This document shows positions 1-12,045 of a DNA stretch of 64,000 bases, in pieces. The notes under the pieces are model-generated. The model searched no databases, was not told the origin of the DNA, and saw nothing but the letters and a program-made list of their open reading frames with translations. Location: positions 7,964-71,963 of the forward strand of contig CAJNOJ010000352.1 in the NCBI GenBank assembly GCA_905250025.1. The letters are read 5' to 3'. Numbering within the stretch: the stretch's first letter is position 1; every line of letters begins with the position of its first letter. The stretch is from Adineta ricciae (lineage: Eukaryota > Rotifera > Eurotatoria > Adinetida > Adinetidae). Position numbers and translations under genes: made by a program.

Positions 1-920
1 AAATTTGAATTGTTGAATTCTAAAATAATTCTGTTCTCTCAAAATTCATATTTTTGTTTTCTTCATCGCATGAAAAGATCAGAAACATTACTTTGGAATT
101 CATTTCGATGGAATATTCGAAGACTAATTGTATTTTGACACACATTCGTTGTTATTTTCTCATGAAAAGATAAAAATATTTCATTTCTAAAGAATTTCAT
201 TTCGATTTATTATGAAATAAAACATTTCGACGATTAAATCTATAAAAGAGAACTATTTCTAAATGATTGGTTAAACGTGATTAATATTTGTAATTGAGAT
301 ACTGGATGATTTGGTATAGAAAAGGAATTAATCATTCGAAATGAATGGAATTGAGTTATTAGGAAGAGAACGAAGGAGAAGGACTTATCAATTATTATTT
401 ATTACTTTGTACAAACATAATGAACTAAGATTAAGAAATTGTCAAAGTGAATATTTTGAAAGAAATAGATAAAGTGAATGACGTGTGTTTTTATTCGATC
501 AATGTGATCAACAAAGGAGATTTCTGATTGTTTTTTCAATTGAGAATTTCTCATTTGGAGACTTTGTTGTGAATATTTCAAATGAGTAAGTGAACAAAAA
601 ATATCGATGGTAATGGAAACATTAAAATACAATTTCATTTATTAGGAACTGAAATGTTGTTTGAGACATTGTGATGATAATTTCTAGATTTGCGAAGAAA
701 ATCTCAATTTAGTCTTCCGTATAAATGATAATTAATGTTTTGATATATAACATAAGAAAATTCAATTTTTATTTGGTATTTTCGAAAGCTATGAAAAACA
801 AAAATCAATAAGATCAAAATGAGAGTATCGTCTATCCCAGAATTGCATCTTTGTTGATACAGAACGTTCTATCATCGTGAATGATCAATCGAGTTCCCAG
901 AGAGAAATTTTTGAATAGGA
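1..920. other. AT-rich intergenic sequence
   Basis: No gene recognised. The only longer open frame (402-638, minus) has no detectable domain, is low in complexity and lacks paired splice or signal features, so it is not called. Confidence 0.5.
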
Positions 921-3035
921 TACCTGCTCAATTCGGATGAAATGCTTTCACATAAGTTTATATACAGACATCTGCGATTTCTTCGACAATGTTGATCTTC
1001 TCATTGATTTTGTGTTTCGGAATCTCTAGACATGCTTATTGGTACTTCATTTGCCAGAGTATCGAACAAACAGAACCCTTTATTCGAGATCTATGTTTAC
1101 ATTATAAAGTAAGAGTACGAATGAAAACACAAGTGAAGGAGATTGAAACTCGTGAACTCTAAGTTTCTGATTGAATAATTTTATTTTTCTATGATTATCT
1201 AAACAATGAACCACTTTCATCATATTTCTCGAGTTTTTATTTAGAAATAGAACTTCTCATTTCGTTCATATGAATAATCCAAGAGAAAATTTCGTCTAGT
1301 TACATCTCACTATAGTATATTTCTGTAGTTCCACTACGAGAACTGAAAGTTCCGCCAACAACCAAGACTTTTCCACTAGTTAGTAAAGATGCTGTATGAT
1401 AAGAGCGATGATATTTCATGTTACCAGTGGCTGTCCAAACGCCGGTAGATGGATTGTACAGTTCAGCAGTGTTTAAAGAGCGATCGGGCTGTCCACCAAC
1501 GACTAAGACTCTTCCATTTGGCAGCAAAGTCGCTGAATGAGCATGACGTGGGGTGTTCATACTACGTGTTGTGGTCCATTGATTTGTCAATGGGTCGAAC
1601 AATTCAGCAGTGTTCCGCATCTCTCCAACTAGATCAAGTCCACCAGTTACCAGCACTCTTCCATCTTGGAGCACAGTTGTTGTATGCTCATAGCGCTCAA
1701 AGTTCATGTCATTTGTTCTGATCCACCCATGTGCTATTGGATCATACAGCTCACTCGTCTTTTTGGACGTACCTATGGGGATAAAATCGAGTCCACCAGT
1801 GATTAGTATTTTTCCATTTGTTAACAACGTTGCTTGATGATATGCAAGACTGCAGTTCATGTTTTTGGCAGCTGTCCAAACACCTGTCCGAGGATCGTAT
1901 AGTTCAGCAGTACGAAGATGCCATTCTGCTTTGTTCCAGCCACCTGCAACGAACACTTTTCCATCCTGGAGTACAGTGGCGGTGGGATCACGCCGTTGAT
2001 GGATCATGCTTTGTGTGTTTGTCCATGTATTCACTGATGCATTGTACAGTTCAGCAGTGGAAAGAACTCCGTCAGAGTTTTCACCACCAGTCACTAGGAC
2101 TAAACCATTAGTCAATAAAGATGCGGTGTGATACTTTCTTGCGACAGACATGTTTGCACCGAATTCCCATAGATCTTTTGAAGAATCATATAGTTCACAT
2201 TCACGAAGAACTCCTTTGTAATTGTATCCACCAGTGATCAATACCTTTCCATTTTGCAATACAGTTGCAGTATGCCAATCCCGATTGATGTTTAGCTCTG
2301 CTGCCGTTGTCCACCCTAAACACATTTTACACCGTCAAATGATGCTCATTCAAAGAATTATTCTTCTCAACCGAACTCTACGGAGAGAAATCTGATCCTT
2401 TGTCGTAGTAGGGTATAACTATACAATACGTGTGCACGGAATGAACGGATGTTTAGACCTTTCGTGAACATGGTTGTAGCAGTGGTTATTGTTGTCGTCG
2501 TAGCAGTTGTTGTCGTAGCAGTTGTTGTGGTAACACTTGTTGTTGTTGTCCGTCTTGCTACAGTAACCAATAGATCTGAGTGTTTCTTTGCCATAATTAT
2601 TGGAACGATAACGCATATGGTCATCATTAGTACTGTTGTTAGACTCGTCAAAAGAATCTTCTTCCATTTTCGTCGACAGTATTCACAACTAAATACAAGG
2701 AAAAGAGAAAGACATGGCTCCCGTTTCGCAACTCATCTGATACTTTACCGTGTTTCTGATTGGCTATTAGTTGTTTGTGGTGGATTAGGCTGATCAGATT
2801 GTGACTGAAAGAGTAGAAAATACAATGGTAGATAGGTTGAAGCATGTTGAGCAATAAATTACATGAGAGATCGCAGAAACTTGATTAGAAAACATGTTGT
2901 ATGGTGATTGTGAGTTGAGTGAGGAGAGAAAGAAACTAGTTTTGTCGGAGAGAAAGATTAGAACAAGAGTAAATGCATGAGCAGATGTCTCAAAGATTTA
3001 TGTGTTTGATACATTTTTGCAAAATCATTTAGCTG
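920..3035. repeat. Tandem duplication unit 1 (Kelch gene plus flanks)
   Basis: This stretch is repeated in the same orientation about 3.7 kb downstream (about 4624-6695). Similarity starts near a shared 'acctgctc.attc' motif (about 922 and 4624), runs through the 3' flank, all four Kelch exons and the 5' flank, and fades near the shared 'aaaatcat.tagc' stretch (about 3025 and 6686). The copies differ at many positions and by in-frame indels in the Thr-rich stalk, so the duplication is not recent. Confidence 0.8.
1300..2895 (-). CDS. Type II membrane Kelch-repeat protein, copy 1
   Basis: Four exons join in frame on the minus strand: 2863-2895, 2749-2804, 2459-2688 and 1300-2315, giving 444 residues and a stop. 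Exon 1 begins MFSNQVSAISH. Exon 2 is a Gln/Ser/Pro-rich cytoplasmic tail. Exon 3 opens with a basic CRRKWKK motif, then one membrane segment of about 20 residues and a Thr-rich stalk of roughly 30 residues. Exon 4 carries seven Kelch-type blades, each with an H-[TS]-A-x-L-x-x-G-x-V-L-[VI]-x-GG core and a T/S-A-E-L-Y-[DN]-P strand. The protein is predicted to have its N terminus inside and a Kelch propeller outside. The start and exon borders are supported because the tandem paralogue keeps exactly the same splice sites and phases. The ligand is unknown; a galactose-oxidase-like fold is likely, but no catalytic residues are evident. Confidence 0.85.
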
Positions 3036-3039
3036 AGAG

Positions 3040-3860
3040 TGTAACCCTAGTTGTCTCATAGTTTTATATCCACCATACTGTCACTGGAACCGTACTAAGA
3101 CTTACCCTGGTTTAGTATGTAGGTTCAATAATCCCTAAGCTCTATGTATTATTTCTCTGGAGTAGCTGAGATGTTTGTGGCGTACTACTGTTTAGCAAAA
3201 ATCTGCTTAAATTACTAAGATAAGAAGTATGCAAGACAGATTTTCAACACAAAAGAATATACCGATCAAAAATAAATCTTCTACTGATTGATAAATCAAA
3301 CTGATTACTTTTATACGACCCATCGAAACCGCAATAGAGTTCGAGACAGGACGATTGTATACGCTGCGGGCTTTGCATAAGGAACTGTCGCGAAGTGTCT
3401 AGAGATTATCACATGAGAGTACCAAATCAGGTTTTAAATCCTTATTGACACTGCATGCTTCAATGCAAAATAGAAATGTCATGCATACCTGCATGTGCGA
3501 AGGCAAGTGTAGCGAAATATTCTTTCGTCGGGAGAGTATTTCTACAGAAACAAAGTGCCAAACAAAATAAAACGTGTTTGAATTCTTTGACGCCAGGTAA
3601 ATCGAGTTGTGGCCGATCGTATTGACGTCAAGAAATGATTGAGTTCCATGGCTAGAGCTAATAAATAGTACAATAATACTGTTAACTACTCATTTCTTTC
3701 GATATAGCTCGAAGTTGAAATCTATGCGTTGAGCAACCTTGTCTGGGTTTTGAAAGCTAACAACAACTATTATGGAGAGAAGAAAACGAAAAGAATGATT
3801 TATTCTCACGCTCACAACTACATCATACGACATCATAAACATATGTACACAGAGTTTCGT
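3040..3860. other. Intergenic sequence between Kelch copy 1 and the peptidase relic
   Basis: No coding region is supported. A plus-strand open frame from 3729 is the antisense of the low-complexity peptidase tail. Confidence 0.5.
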
Positions 3861-4640
3861 TTAGTGTTTGTGATGGTGATGGTGACGATGGTGACCGTGT
3901 TTATGATGATGTTCAGATTGATCATCTCTATTCCATTGCTGACCATAATCTCCTCGATCATTATAAGTAAACTGATCACTTCCATTCCATTGTTGATTAT
4001 ATCTTTCACCATCATTGTAATTAGAACGATCGTCTCCGCCCCACTGCTGATTGTTTCCTCCGCCGTCGCCGTAATGAAAAGGGTCATCTCTACTCTGCGA
4101 ATCGCCATCAAAACCACGTGCAGCGTTATCGAAAAAGTTTATTCGAAAATCATCTCCATCGAACTGTTCAATTGTACGGTTATCTGTATTGCTATTGTCA
4201 TTGTAATCCCAATGTGATTGGCCGAAATCGTCGTTGGGAACTTTGCGAATTGTCCACGCATCAAGACAAAGGTCTGCATCTGTCATATAATCGTACGGTA
4301 TATAACAGTATCCACGATTGCCCTGTGGAATATTAGACGAAAAGTTTTATTGAATTTGTTTGTGTACGACTTTCCTTACCCAGTCTGTCCCCCAAGAATT
4401 TCGAACAATGAAGGGCTACGACTGATCGCTATAACCAACGCAACTAACCCATGACTAACGGAAAATAAGAAAAAAAGTTCCATCCGAGTTTCTAGTAAAG
4501 AAATTGACCTACCTGCCATCAGATTGACGACTACGATCGCTTGCACTCGGCATCGGTGCCGCGCCTGTCTTAGCTGCTTTATCAAATGACGTGAACAAAC
4601 GGAGACCGAATACAAACGGAAAACCTGCTCGATTCAGACT
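3861..4640 (-). pseudogene. 5'-truncated papain-family (C1A) cysteine peptidase with Asn/Asp/Gln/His-rich tail
   Basis: Read on the minus strand, the pieces run in order. First comes a segment with NRAGFPFVFGL and later TGAAPMPS, typical of the stretch before the catalytic His in C1A peptidases. Next is a short HGLVAL...GYSDQS stretch, where the catalytic-His region (usually G-H-A-V) should lie. Then comes PFIVRNSWGTDW, the Asn-Ser-Trp-Gly motif, joined by a splice to GNRGYCYIPYDYMTDADLC. The frame is broken between HGLVAL and GYSDQS, and a TAG stop lies just before PFIVRNSWG. The N-terminal part with the catalytic Cys is absent; sequence stops at the tandem-duplication boundary near 4630. 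The C-terminal 100 residues are unusual: three imperfect [YN][NG]QQW repeats in an acidic Asn/Gly-rich context, then a run of about ten His. Alternative splicing could hide the stop, but the missing catalytic half makes function unlikely. Confidence 0.6.
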
Positions 4641-6695
4641 AAATGATTCTACATAGGCTTAGACCGACATCTGCGATTTCTTCGACAAAGTTGATCTTCT
4701 CATTGATTTTGTGTTTCGGAACCTCTAGACATGTTTATTTGTACTTCATTACTCACATTATGAACCAAACAGAAGTCATTATCCGAGGTCAACGTTTACA
4801 GTATAAAGTAAGAGTACGAATGAAAGCAGAAGTGAATGAGATGAATACCTGTAAATTTCAAGTTTCTGATTGAAAAATCGCATTTTTCTAACATTAACTA
4901 AAAAACGAACAACTTTCATCATATTTCTCAAGTTTTTATTTAGAAATAGAACTTCTCATTTCTTTTACATGCATTATTCACCACAACACTTCTTCTCGTT
5001 TGATCGCACTAGTATATTTCTGTGATTCCATCACGAGAACCGAAAGATCCGCCAACAACCAAGACATTTCCACTAGTCAGTAAAGATGTTGTATGATAAG
5101 AGCGTTGATTTTTCATATTACCAGTGACCGCCCAAGTGTCGGTTGATGGATTGTACAGTTCAGCAGTGTTTAAAGAGTGATCGGAGTATCCGCCAACGAC
5201 TAAGACTCTTCCATTTGGTAACAAAGTCGCTGAATGAGCATAGCGTGAGGTGTTCATACTACGTGTTGTGGTCCATTGATTCGTAAATGGGTTGAACAAT
5301 TCAGTAGAGTTCCGCATCCCTACGGCTAGACCACGTCCACCGGTTACCAGCACTTTTCCATCGTGCAGCACAGTTGCTGTATGACCGTAGCGATCAGTAT
5401 TCATGTCGTTCATTCTTATCCGCGCATCTGCTGTCGGATCGTACAACTCACTCGTCTTTGATGACATACCTATGGAGCAAAAACCGAGTCCACCAGTGAT
5501 TAGGACTTTTCCATTTTTCAGCAACGATGCTTGATGATACATACGGCTGCAGGTCATGTTTTGAGTCACTGTCCAAATACCAATATCTGGATGGTAAAGT
5601 TCAGCTGTATGAAAATACGCTTCTCCTTTCTTCGAGCCACCTGCAACGAGCACTTTTCCACTCTTAAGTACAGTGGCTGTGTGTTTAGACCGTTGATGGA
5701 TCATGCTTTGTGTGTTTGTCCATGTATTCGCTGATGCATTGTACAGTTCAGCAGGCGAAACCTCTCCGTCAGAATTTTTACCACCAGTCACTAGGACTAA
5801 ACCATTAGCCAGTAAAGATGCAGTATGATCTTCCCTTGGGGCAGACATGTTTGCAACGAGTATCCATCGATCTCTTGAAGAATCATATAGTTCACATTCG
5901 CGAAGAACTCCTTTGTGACTGTGTCCACCGGTGATCAATACTTGTCCATTTTGCAATACAGTTGCAGTATGCCGATTCCGATTAATGTTTAGTTCTGCTG
6001 CCGTTGTCCATTCTAAATACATTTCACGCCTTCAAATGATGTTCATTCGAAGAATTATTTTTCTCACACGAACTCTATGTTCAGGAATTTGGTCCTTTAG
6101 TGTATCATAGTGTAACTATGCAATAGGTGTGCACAAAATGAACAGATGTTCAGACCTTTTACTAAAACTGTTGTAGTGGTCGTCGTAGTCCTCGCGGTTG
6201 TTGTTGTTTTCGTTAGTCTTGTTGCAGTAACCAATACGACTGAGTTTTTCTTTGCCATAGTTGTTACGACGATAACGGTTATGGGTATAATTAATACCGT
6301 TGCTAGACTCGTCAAAAGAATCTTCTTCCATTTCCTTCGACAGTAGTCACAACTAAATACAAGAATAAAAGAAGGACATTGTTCTCGTTTCACAACTCAT
6401 CTGATAATTCACCGTATTTTTGATTGAATATCAGTTGTTTGTGATGGATGGGGTTGATCAGATTGTGACTGAAAGAGCAGAAAATATAATGGAAGATAGG
6501 TTGAAGTATGTTGAACGATAGATTACATGAGAGATCGCAGAAACTTGATTAGAAAACATGTTGTATGTCGGTTGTGCGCTGAGTGAGAAGAGAAAAAAAC
6601 TAGTTTTGTTAGATAAAATTATTATAACAACAGTAAATGCATAGACAGATGCCCAATATTTATCGGTTTGATACTTTTTTTACAAAATCATCTAG
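4624..6695. repeat. Tandem duplication unit 2 (Kelch gene plus flanks)
   Basis: This is the partner of the unit at about 920-3035, in the same orientation. The left edge coincides with the 5' truncation of the peptidase pseudogene. Unit 1 keeps only about 15 nt resembling that peptidase, so the boundary lies within the old peptidase gene. Confidence 0.8.
5009..6559 (-). CDS. Type II membrane Kelch-repeat protein, copy 2
   Basis: Four exons on the minus strand: 6527-6559, 6413-6468, 6156-6352 and 5009-6012, coding for 429 residues. Exon phases match copy 1 exactly: MFSNQVSAISH, then a Ser/Gln/Pro-rich tail, then a Cys-rich basic stretch (CDYCRRKWKK) before one hydrophobic segment, a shorter Thr-rich stalk, and seven Kelch blades ending in GITEIY. 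The stalk is about 11 residues shorter than in copy 1, and the C terminus lacks the last few residues. Blades 3 and 4 (the segments after the HTATVLKSGKVLVAGG core) are the most divergent from copy 1. Both copies keep open frames and intact splice sites, so both are probably functional cell-surface proteins. An alternative acidic frame (starting MEEDSFDES, at 6331) is rejected because only the chosen frame links the splice sites and encodes a membrane segment. Confidence 0.85.
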
Positions 6696-9580
6696 CACTA
6701 ATGTGAGGAGGATAACAGTGTCTGCAATGAACATGAGAATGTTTTTGATTAAGAGAAACACGAGTAAGGGTGTGGATGTTTGGTAATAAGATTGATCTCG
6801 TGAGCAAATGGAGATATATGTATTGAACTTCACTTGGATATTGTATTATGTTCGTGTTAGGTAGCTGGACGATGAGTTTGTAAGTAAATATGGAGAGAAA
6901 CATGAATAATCAATTTGATCTATAATGGTTCAAGTATATAAACCATTACTGTGTCAATATGTCATAGATGTACACTACTATCACTCACAATTGAGTGTAT
7001 AGTTATTCATCAAGTTTTATTTTGATGCAAAACTTTTTACAATTATCGATCAAAAGAGGGTGTGAGTGAAGCTTGTAGTACAGTCAACATGCTATCTTTG
7101 ATGATTGTAGTCTGAATCTGTGCGTAGCCAATTGATTCAAAGATAGAATCGAAGTCTTTCGATTGGATCAGCTGAATAGCATTACAATAGCACAAAAACG
7201 GTCGTCTAACTACGTAGTATTATCCTCGATGACATTCATTACGCGTTTATTCTCCAATAAGAAGATCATATTGTTCGATCCACTCCGAATGATTCTCAAT
7301 GTGCAACAGCTTGTGATAATAGAGATGATGCACAATTAAACAGATTAGACAATTCAGTTAGTCTTAATTAACTAGGCAACTGATTATTCCAGTATGACAA
7401 TAATTCAACGAAATGAACTATGAAAATCTTGACATCAGTAACGTGAAATCAGTTGATAGCTTTTTTTTTGTCTGTTAGTTAACATTGCAACTGGAAGTAT
7501 CTATGTCACATCTTTTTCTCGTCTGCAATTCGGTTGGTACGGCTACAGATTTGAATATCAGTTTCTTGTACACAATGAATAAATTCATCAGCTACGAAAA
7601 TCAGAGCACAATCAAAAAAGATGGAGAGGATGAACTTGTTTTTCTTTCTTTTGATTTGTAATGACCCTCGGACGCAGTTCGATCGATCAATAGAAGTGTG
7701 CAAATACGAAAGCATTTTCGTCAGTTACATATGAATGAATAAAAGAGAGATACCCATTCAATTCATTTGATCGCGGAGAAAGCGAAACGAAAGTGTGTAC
7801 ATTGTAAATTTTCTTTTTCTTTCAACACTGATCTCTCTAATGACTTTTCAGATAATTTCAGCGAGTAAATTCACATTCCATGTTAAAGTCGTCGTTTTTC
7901 GTTATTCAAGTAGTGATACATCTATATGGCGAAATCCATATATTGTCAAGGTGAATTGATTCATACAAAAGGAAACTGTTTTTTTATTAATTGTTACGGA
8001 GAAAAATAGCCAGCGCTGTTACAATCGATAGTGTCGATCTTGGATTAAGGTTTTTTGTACCGGAAATTGTTTATGAGCTGTGTAATTACACATGAAGTAG
8101 AGAGAATCAAGTGAGTTTAGCGCATCCAGCGATGTTTATTTAAATCGCAATGATACTCGTTTCATTAAGAAGCTCGAACTTCTACATATAATTGAAATAC
8201 TTGTTCGTTCGTCCGAAGACTGAATCAAAGGTAGTTTGTGGTTATTCTTGATTCTAATGGTTTCAAATGATTTCATTTTCTCCCTTTCTTTTCAATAAAT
8301 CGGCTTGAGAATTCGAAAACTCGCAAGAGTATGCACAATATTCCCTTCTACATTCGAATAGAATTCATTTATCTCTCCCGTTTACATATGCCATAACAAT
8401 CATTCATTCATTGAGTTTTATGTATAAGAGTAACTGAATAAAACATTTTTTCCTTTCTACATTTAATTCTCCTTGGCACAGAAGTTGATGATCTGAGAAT
8501 ATATTATGAACATCTCGGGATTATTCATGAAAGAATTACTTAGCTTATTCCAGATGTGACCATTAATTGTTGTACAACTCTATGGAAATGTTTCACAATT
8601 TAGCAATATATGGAAGGTATTATATTGTTTTTCTTTTCACGACGTATTCCATTTGTTATATCAGTATATTTTGATTGCAATTCACTTTTCGAAATGTCCC
8701 TTTTACTTAGTGTTCTATTCTGTTTTAATATTGAAATATCATATCTTGTACAATACAATGATTTCAACCATGAATTTGATATTATGCTTGATTTTATGTA
8801 TGATGCGGTTGTCGTCAGGTAAAAGCATATTTGATGTTGTTCTTTCATGTAATATTGGGTTTATTGTTTATGAGACGATGAAAACGAAAAATGAATTTTG
8901 GTGCACTGTCACTTATTTGTCATCTTGTCTGCAAGTCGATAGTACTTGTGACAGTCTTTCTCGACTGGACAAAGAAATCGGTCTTAGGTTTCAATAGTCG
9001 ATTGAGGGCATGTATTTGAAGTGAACCAGCTTTTTCTTTTGGAACTGCATTATTTTGGATAAGCAATAATTGAAGATAAGGGAAATCAAAGATGCTTTCT
9101 TGGCACATGAGATATTTTCGTATTCGGTAATTCTGATTTTGATAATATTCTTACAAAACAAAAAGTAAGATATATCCATGACTACATTATAATTCATATC
9201 AAATCGAATAAGTGCTTCAGATATTTCGAGCATTATGGAATCCCAATGAATTAATTTTCGCGAAGTAACAAAGATTTGACTCTTACCAAACTTTTGAGGG
9301 AAATTAAATGATTGTTTAGAAGACTAATCACAATCAGATTCTTCGATGTACTAAGATTTGGTCACACGATAAGTGAACAGTTGTTTAAATTAAAACTTTG
9401 GAGTTTTACAAGATTTGATATTTTATCGATGATTTTGGTGAGAGTGTGCGTTCGATATAGTAATAGAATAAAGTTGCTGACGATTTGATAAAGCATTTGA
9501 AACGATACCGTTGACGAAAAATATATCATGAACACCAAGAGACTAAAGATTTTTCTGACAGAAAACAATGTCAGGGTTGG
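6696..9580. other. Long AT-rich intergenic region
   Basis: About 2.9 kb without a recognisable gene. Hydrophobic open frames near 8600-9230 on both strands overlap one another and show no domain, signal/anchor logic or splice support. Confidence 0.45.
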
Positions 9581-9757
9581 TTAAGTCGAGGATAGTCGTG
9601 ACCTTTCCAGGTCCTTGTTGTTCATCATCAAGATCAACAAGAAATGGAGAATGAGAAATAATATGGAAATCGTCGGCATGATGATCACATGTGCATGACA
9701 TTTCATCAATAAACCACAGAGAACGAAGAAGAGAGAAACAACCTCGATTTGCGCCAT
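9581..9757 (-). CDS. Possible small secreted or membrane peptide
   Basis: A 58-residue open frame starts with MAQIEVVSLFFVLCGLLMKCHA, which looks like a cleavable signal peptide. Its remainder is hydrophobic and ends with a short basic tail. In an overlapping frame the same DNA reads as a hydrophilic, acidic stretch (VDLDDEQQGPGKVTTILDL), so a splice or frameshift relic is also possible. No family is recognised. Confidence 0.2.
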   Translation of the reverse strand: MAQIEVVSLFFVLCGLLMKCHAHVIIMPTISILFLILHFLLILMMNNKDLERSRLSST

Positions 9758-9996
9758 TCTCTTTCAGCTTTTCAATTGATTGGATTGATGTACTTTCCCG
9801 AGATATGTATATGTTATAAGCAAAATTAAATTTAGTGAAAATTCATTCATTGTAAAAGGCGCAAAATTGAGAAAGAAAGGAAAAACAACTATACATATAC
9901 GAGTTCATCATATTGTGTTGGATATTTAAATGCAACACACCTAAAAATTTTTCAAAAATTGCTGTGTTTATCAACAGAAGATTCTCCTCGGCTCGT

Positions 9997-10803
9997 CTAT
10001 ATGAGTTTGTTTTCGGAAATTGAAATAATAGTGTCGTAGATAGTGTTATTTAGTTGTCCGCCAGTAATCAATACTTTTCTGCTACGTAATACCGATATTG
10101 TATGAGAATATCGTGATGCATATGAGTTACTAATTATTGTCCAATTGCCAGTTGATAGATTGTACAATTCTGTCTTTGTTAGATTACCTGTATAGTCATC
10201 ACCACCAGTCACCATTACTTTTCCGTTAGGTTAAACAGTTGCTGTGTGCGTTCATATCGTTTGTTATTTAAACTAACTACAAGAGACCATGTTCCATTTG
10301 CTATGTCAAATAATTCACAAATAGACAAAGCATCAGATTGGCATCTTCCACCTGTCACGAACACTGATTCATTCTGCAATAATGACAGTGTGTACCCGTA
10401 TCGTCGCTTGGTGAAATCTCTTTTAATTGTCCAGTTTCCTGATACTGGATCATACATTTCACAATGAGCCGATGCAGTCCCGTCATCAGTTCCACCAACA
10501 ACTAACGCTGCTCCATTGGATAATACGATTGTTTCATGTGAATATCGTGGAAAATTCATGTATCCCGTTCTCGTCCAGTTTCCCGTTAATGGATCGTAGA
10601 TTTCAGCTGAAGCCAAAGTATTGTTATAAAAGCCACCATCAACCAGAATTTTCCCACCAGGTAAAACTGATGCTGTATGTAAGCGCTTTGGCATTTTCAT
10701 GGAATTAATAAGCGTCCAAGTTTCTGTTAGCGGGTCCAATTGTTCACTACTGATGCTATGTGAGCGTGTCGCGCCATATTCAAATTACCAAAGCTCGACC
10801 AAT
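9997..10803 (-). pseudogene. Kelch-repeat pseudogene
   Basis: Minus-strand sequence encodes Kelch blades (HTASVLPGGKILVDGG, HETIVLSNGAALVVGG and others), but the frame is broken in two places. Near 10240 the expected H-T-A-T-V-L-P-N-G-K strand is out of frame with the preceding blade and contains TAA in place of a Leu codon. Near 10740 a blade start (NLNMARHAHIASV) jumps directly to LDPLTETW, so most of one blade is deleted. A plausible acceptor site ends the exon at 10803, but no membrane or stalk exon could be found upstream. The Kelch cores resemble those at 1.3-6.6 kb, so this is probably a decayed relative of that pair. Confidence 0.75.
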
Positions 10804-11049
10804 CTGAACAAAAGACACAGATAAGAAAATCGTCTTCTGAATTATCTCTATGTGTGACGTGAACCGAAACCAACAACGTGTTGTATCTCAGGTTTTTCTC
10901 GACATTTTTAGAAACACTTTCTTTAAAGGTTTGAAAAGAATGAACATATTGTCGAACTTATTCACATCTATATACGCGATTTCCTGTTGATAGTACCATT
11001 TGTTGCCCTTAGCCTGCCATTTCGCACGTATACCGCTACAGCAGAAAGA

Positions 11050-12045
11050 GAACGCTGCCGATCACAATCGCAAATGTCATCGGCAATCTGGTTAACATTC
11101 TATCACATTACATCTGCGTGTATAAACTTCAGATCGGTACTCATGCAGCATCTATGTCCATAACGATTGTGAACGGATCAATTGTGATATTTTACATAGT
11201 GTATATCTTGAGGGTGTATTTCTGAGTGTTGTTGTAAGGACTGATGATGCAATCATTGAAACGCATTCTCTCACTTTCAGCATGCAAACGATGCTTTTTT
11301 CAGATAGTTTTATAATAGTGGTGTGACAATCATATGGTGATTTCTTTGTCAATCGTTGCAACTAGCTCGATTCATACTTTGAATTTAACTAGATAATTTT
11401 CTTTTATGTATAGGGCTGAATGGTGAGCAATAAAAACCTCAACCTTTTTCGCAGCTCACATAAACAACAATTCTCTTTCTGCTCAAAATGTCTTGTAGCA
11501 AGTCGCTGCGGTAACATTTGTCATCACATTAGCTGTTGGTGATGCATCTGACATCATCATTGGACCAAAGCTCGGTATCAATCAGACAAATGAAGCAAGA
11601 AAATACTAAGAACGTCGCTTATATAGTAATCACGAGTATCACTGTATTGAACTCAATCATCATCGTTCTCGTTCATCGGAGCACCTGCAACAATCTCTCT
11701 TGCACAACGTGGCCTTCTCTTCATAGCTTTTTTTATTGTGATTGATGCTTGTTACATTGTTGAAAATTGTATTTGCAAAATGTGGTAAGTGTATTTAAGA
11801 CATAAAATAGACAGGGAAAAGTGCGTTTGGTTGATATCCTTTTTGTGCTGTAGTGGAATACAGAGGTTGACGGTCATTATCGGATTCATTGGATCCAGTT
11901 GTATTGGTCTTCTAATTGTACACATCATGACATTTCAGTTTCAGATGGACACTTTTGGATTTTGAATTGGTATACTTGCTGAAAAATTAGTAGCAAATGT
12001 CATTTTATTTCTTATCCTGTATTACTCTGATCGGTAAAAGTATGG
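11050..12045 (+). pseudogene. MATE-type transporter relic
   Basis: Scattered plus-strand frames look like successive parts of a MATE-family efflux protein. At about 11050-11230 the reading is LPITIANVIGNLVNIL followed by GTHAASMSITIVNG. At about 11495-11700 it is VTFVITLAVGDASDIIIGPKLG, then NQTNEARK, resembling the second-half G-x-x-L-G-A-N-x-x-x-x-A motif. At about 11850-12040 it is LTVIIGFIGSSCIGLL, then TFGF-stop-IGILAEK, with TGA where Trp would be expected. Stops and frame changes separate the parts, so the gene is dead. The family assignment rests on motif resemblance only. Confidence 0.5.

Noticed and set aside
960..1180. Direct repeat 960-1180 / 4645-4880 considered as LTRs
   Set aside because: The repeats extend across whole Kelch genes and lack terminal TG...CA and target-site duplications; they are part of the tandem gene duplication.
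1449..2111. Plus-strand frames across the Kelch exon
   Set aside because: Antisense shadows of the Kelch repeats.
2419..2667. Acidic, Asn/Asp-rich frame starting MEEDSFDES (and its counterpart at 6116-6331)
   Set aside because: It overlaps the Kelch membrane exon in another frame; only the other frame joins the splice sites and encodes a membrane helix and Thr stalk.
3729..4217. 162-residue plus-strand frame
   Set aside because: Hydrophobic antisense of the low-complexity tail of the peptidase relic.
8653..8997. 114-residue hydrophobic frame
   Set aside because: Overlaps frames on the other strand, no domain or signal, typical of AT-rich chance frames.
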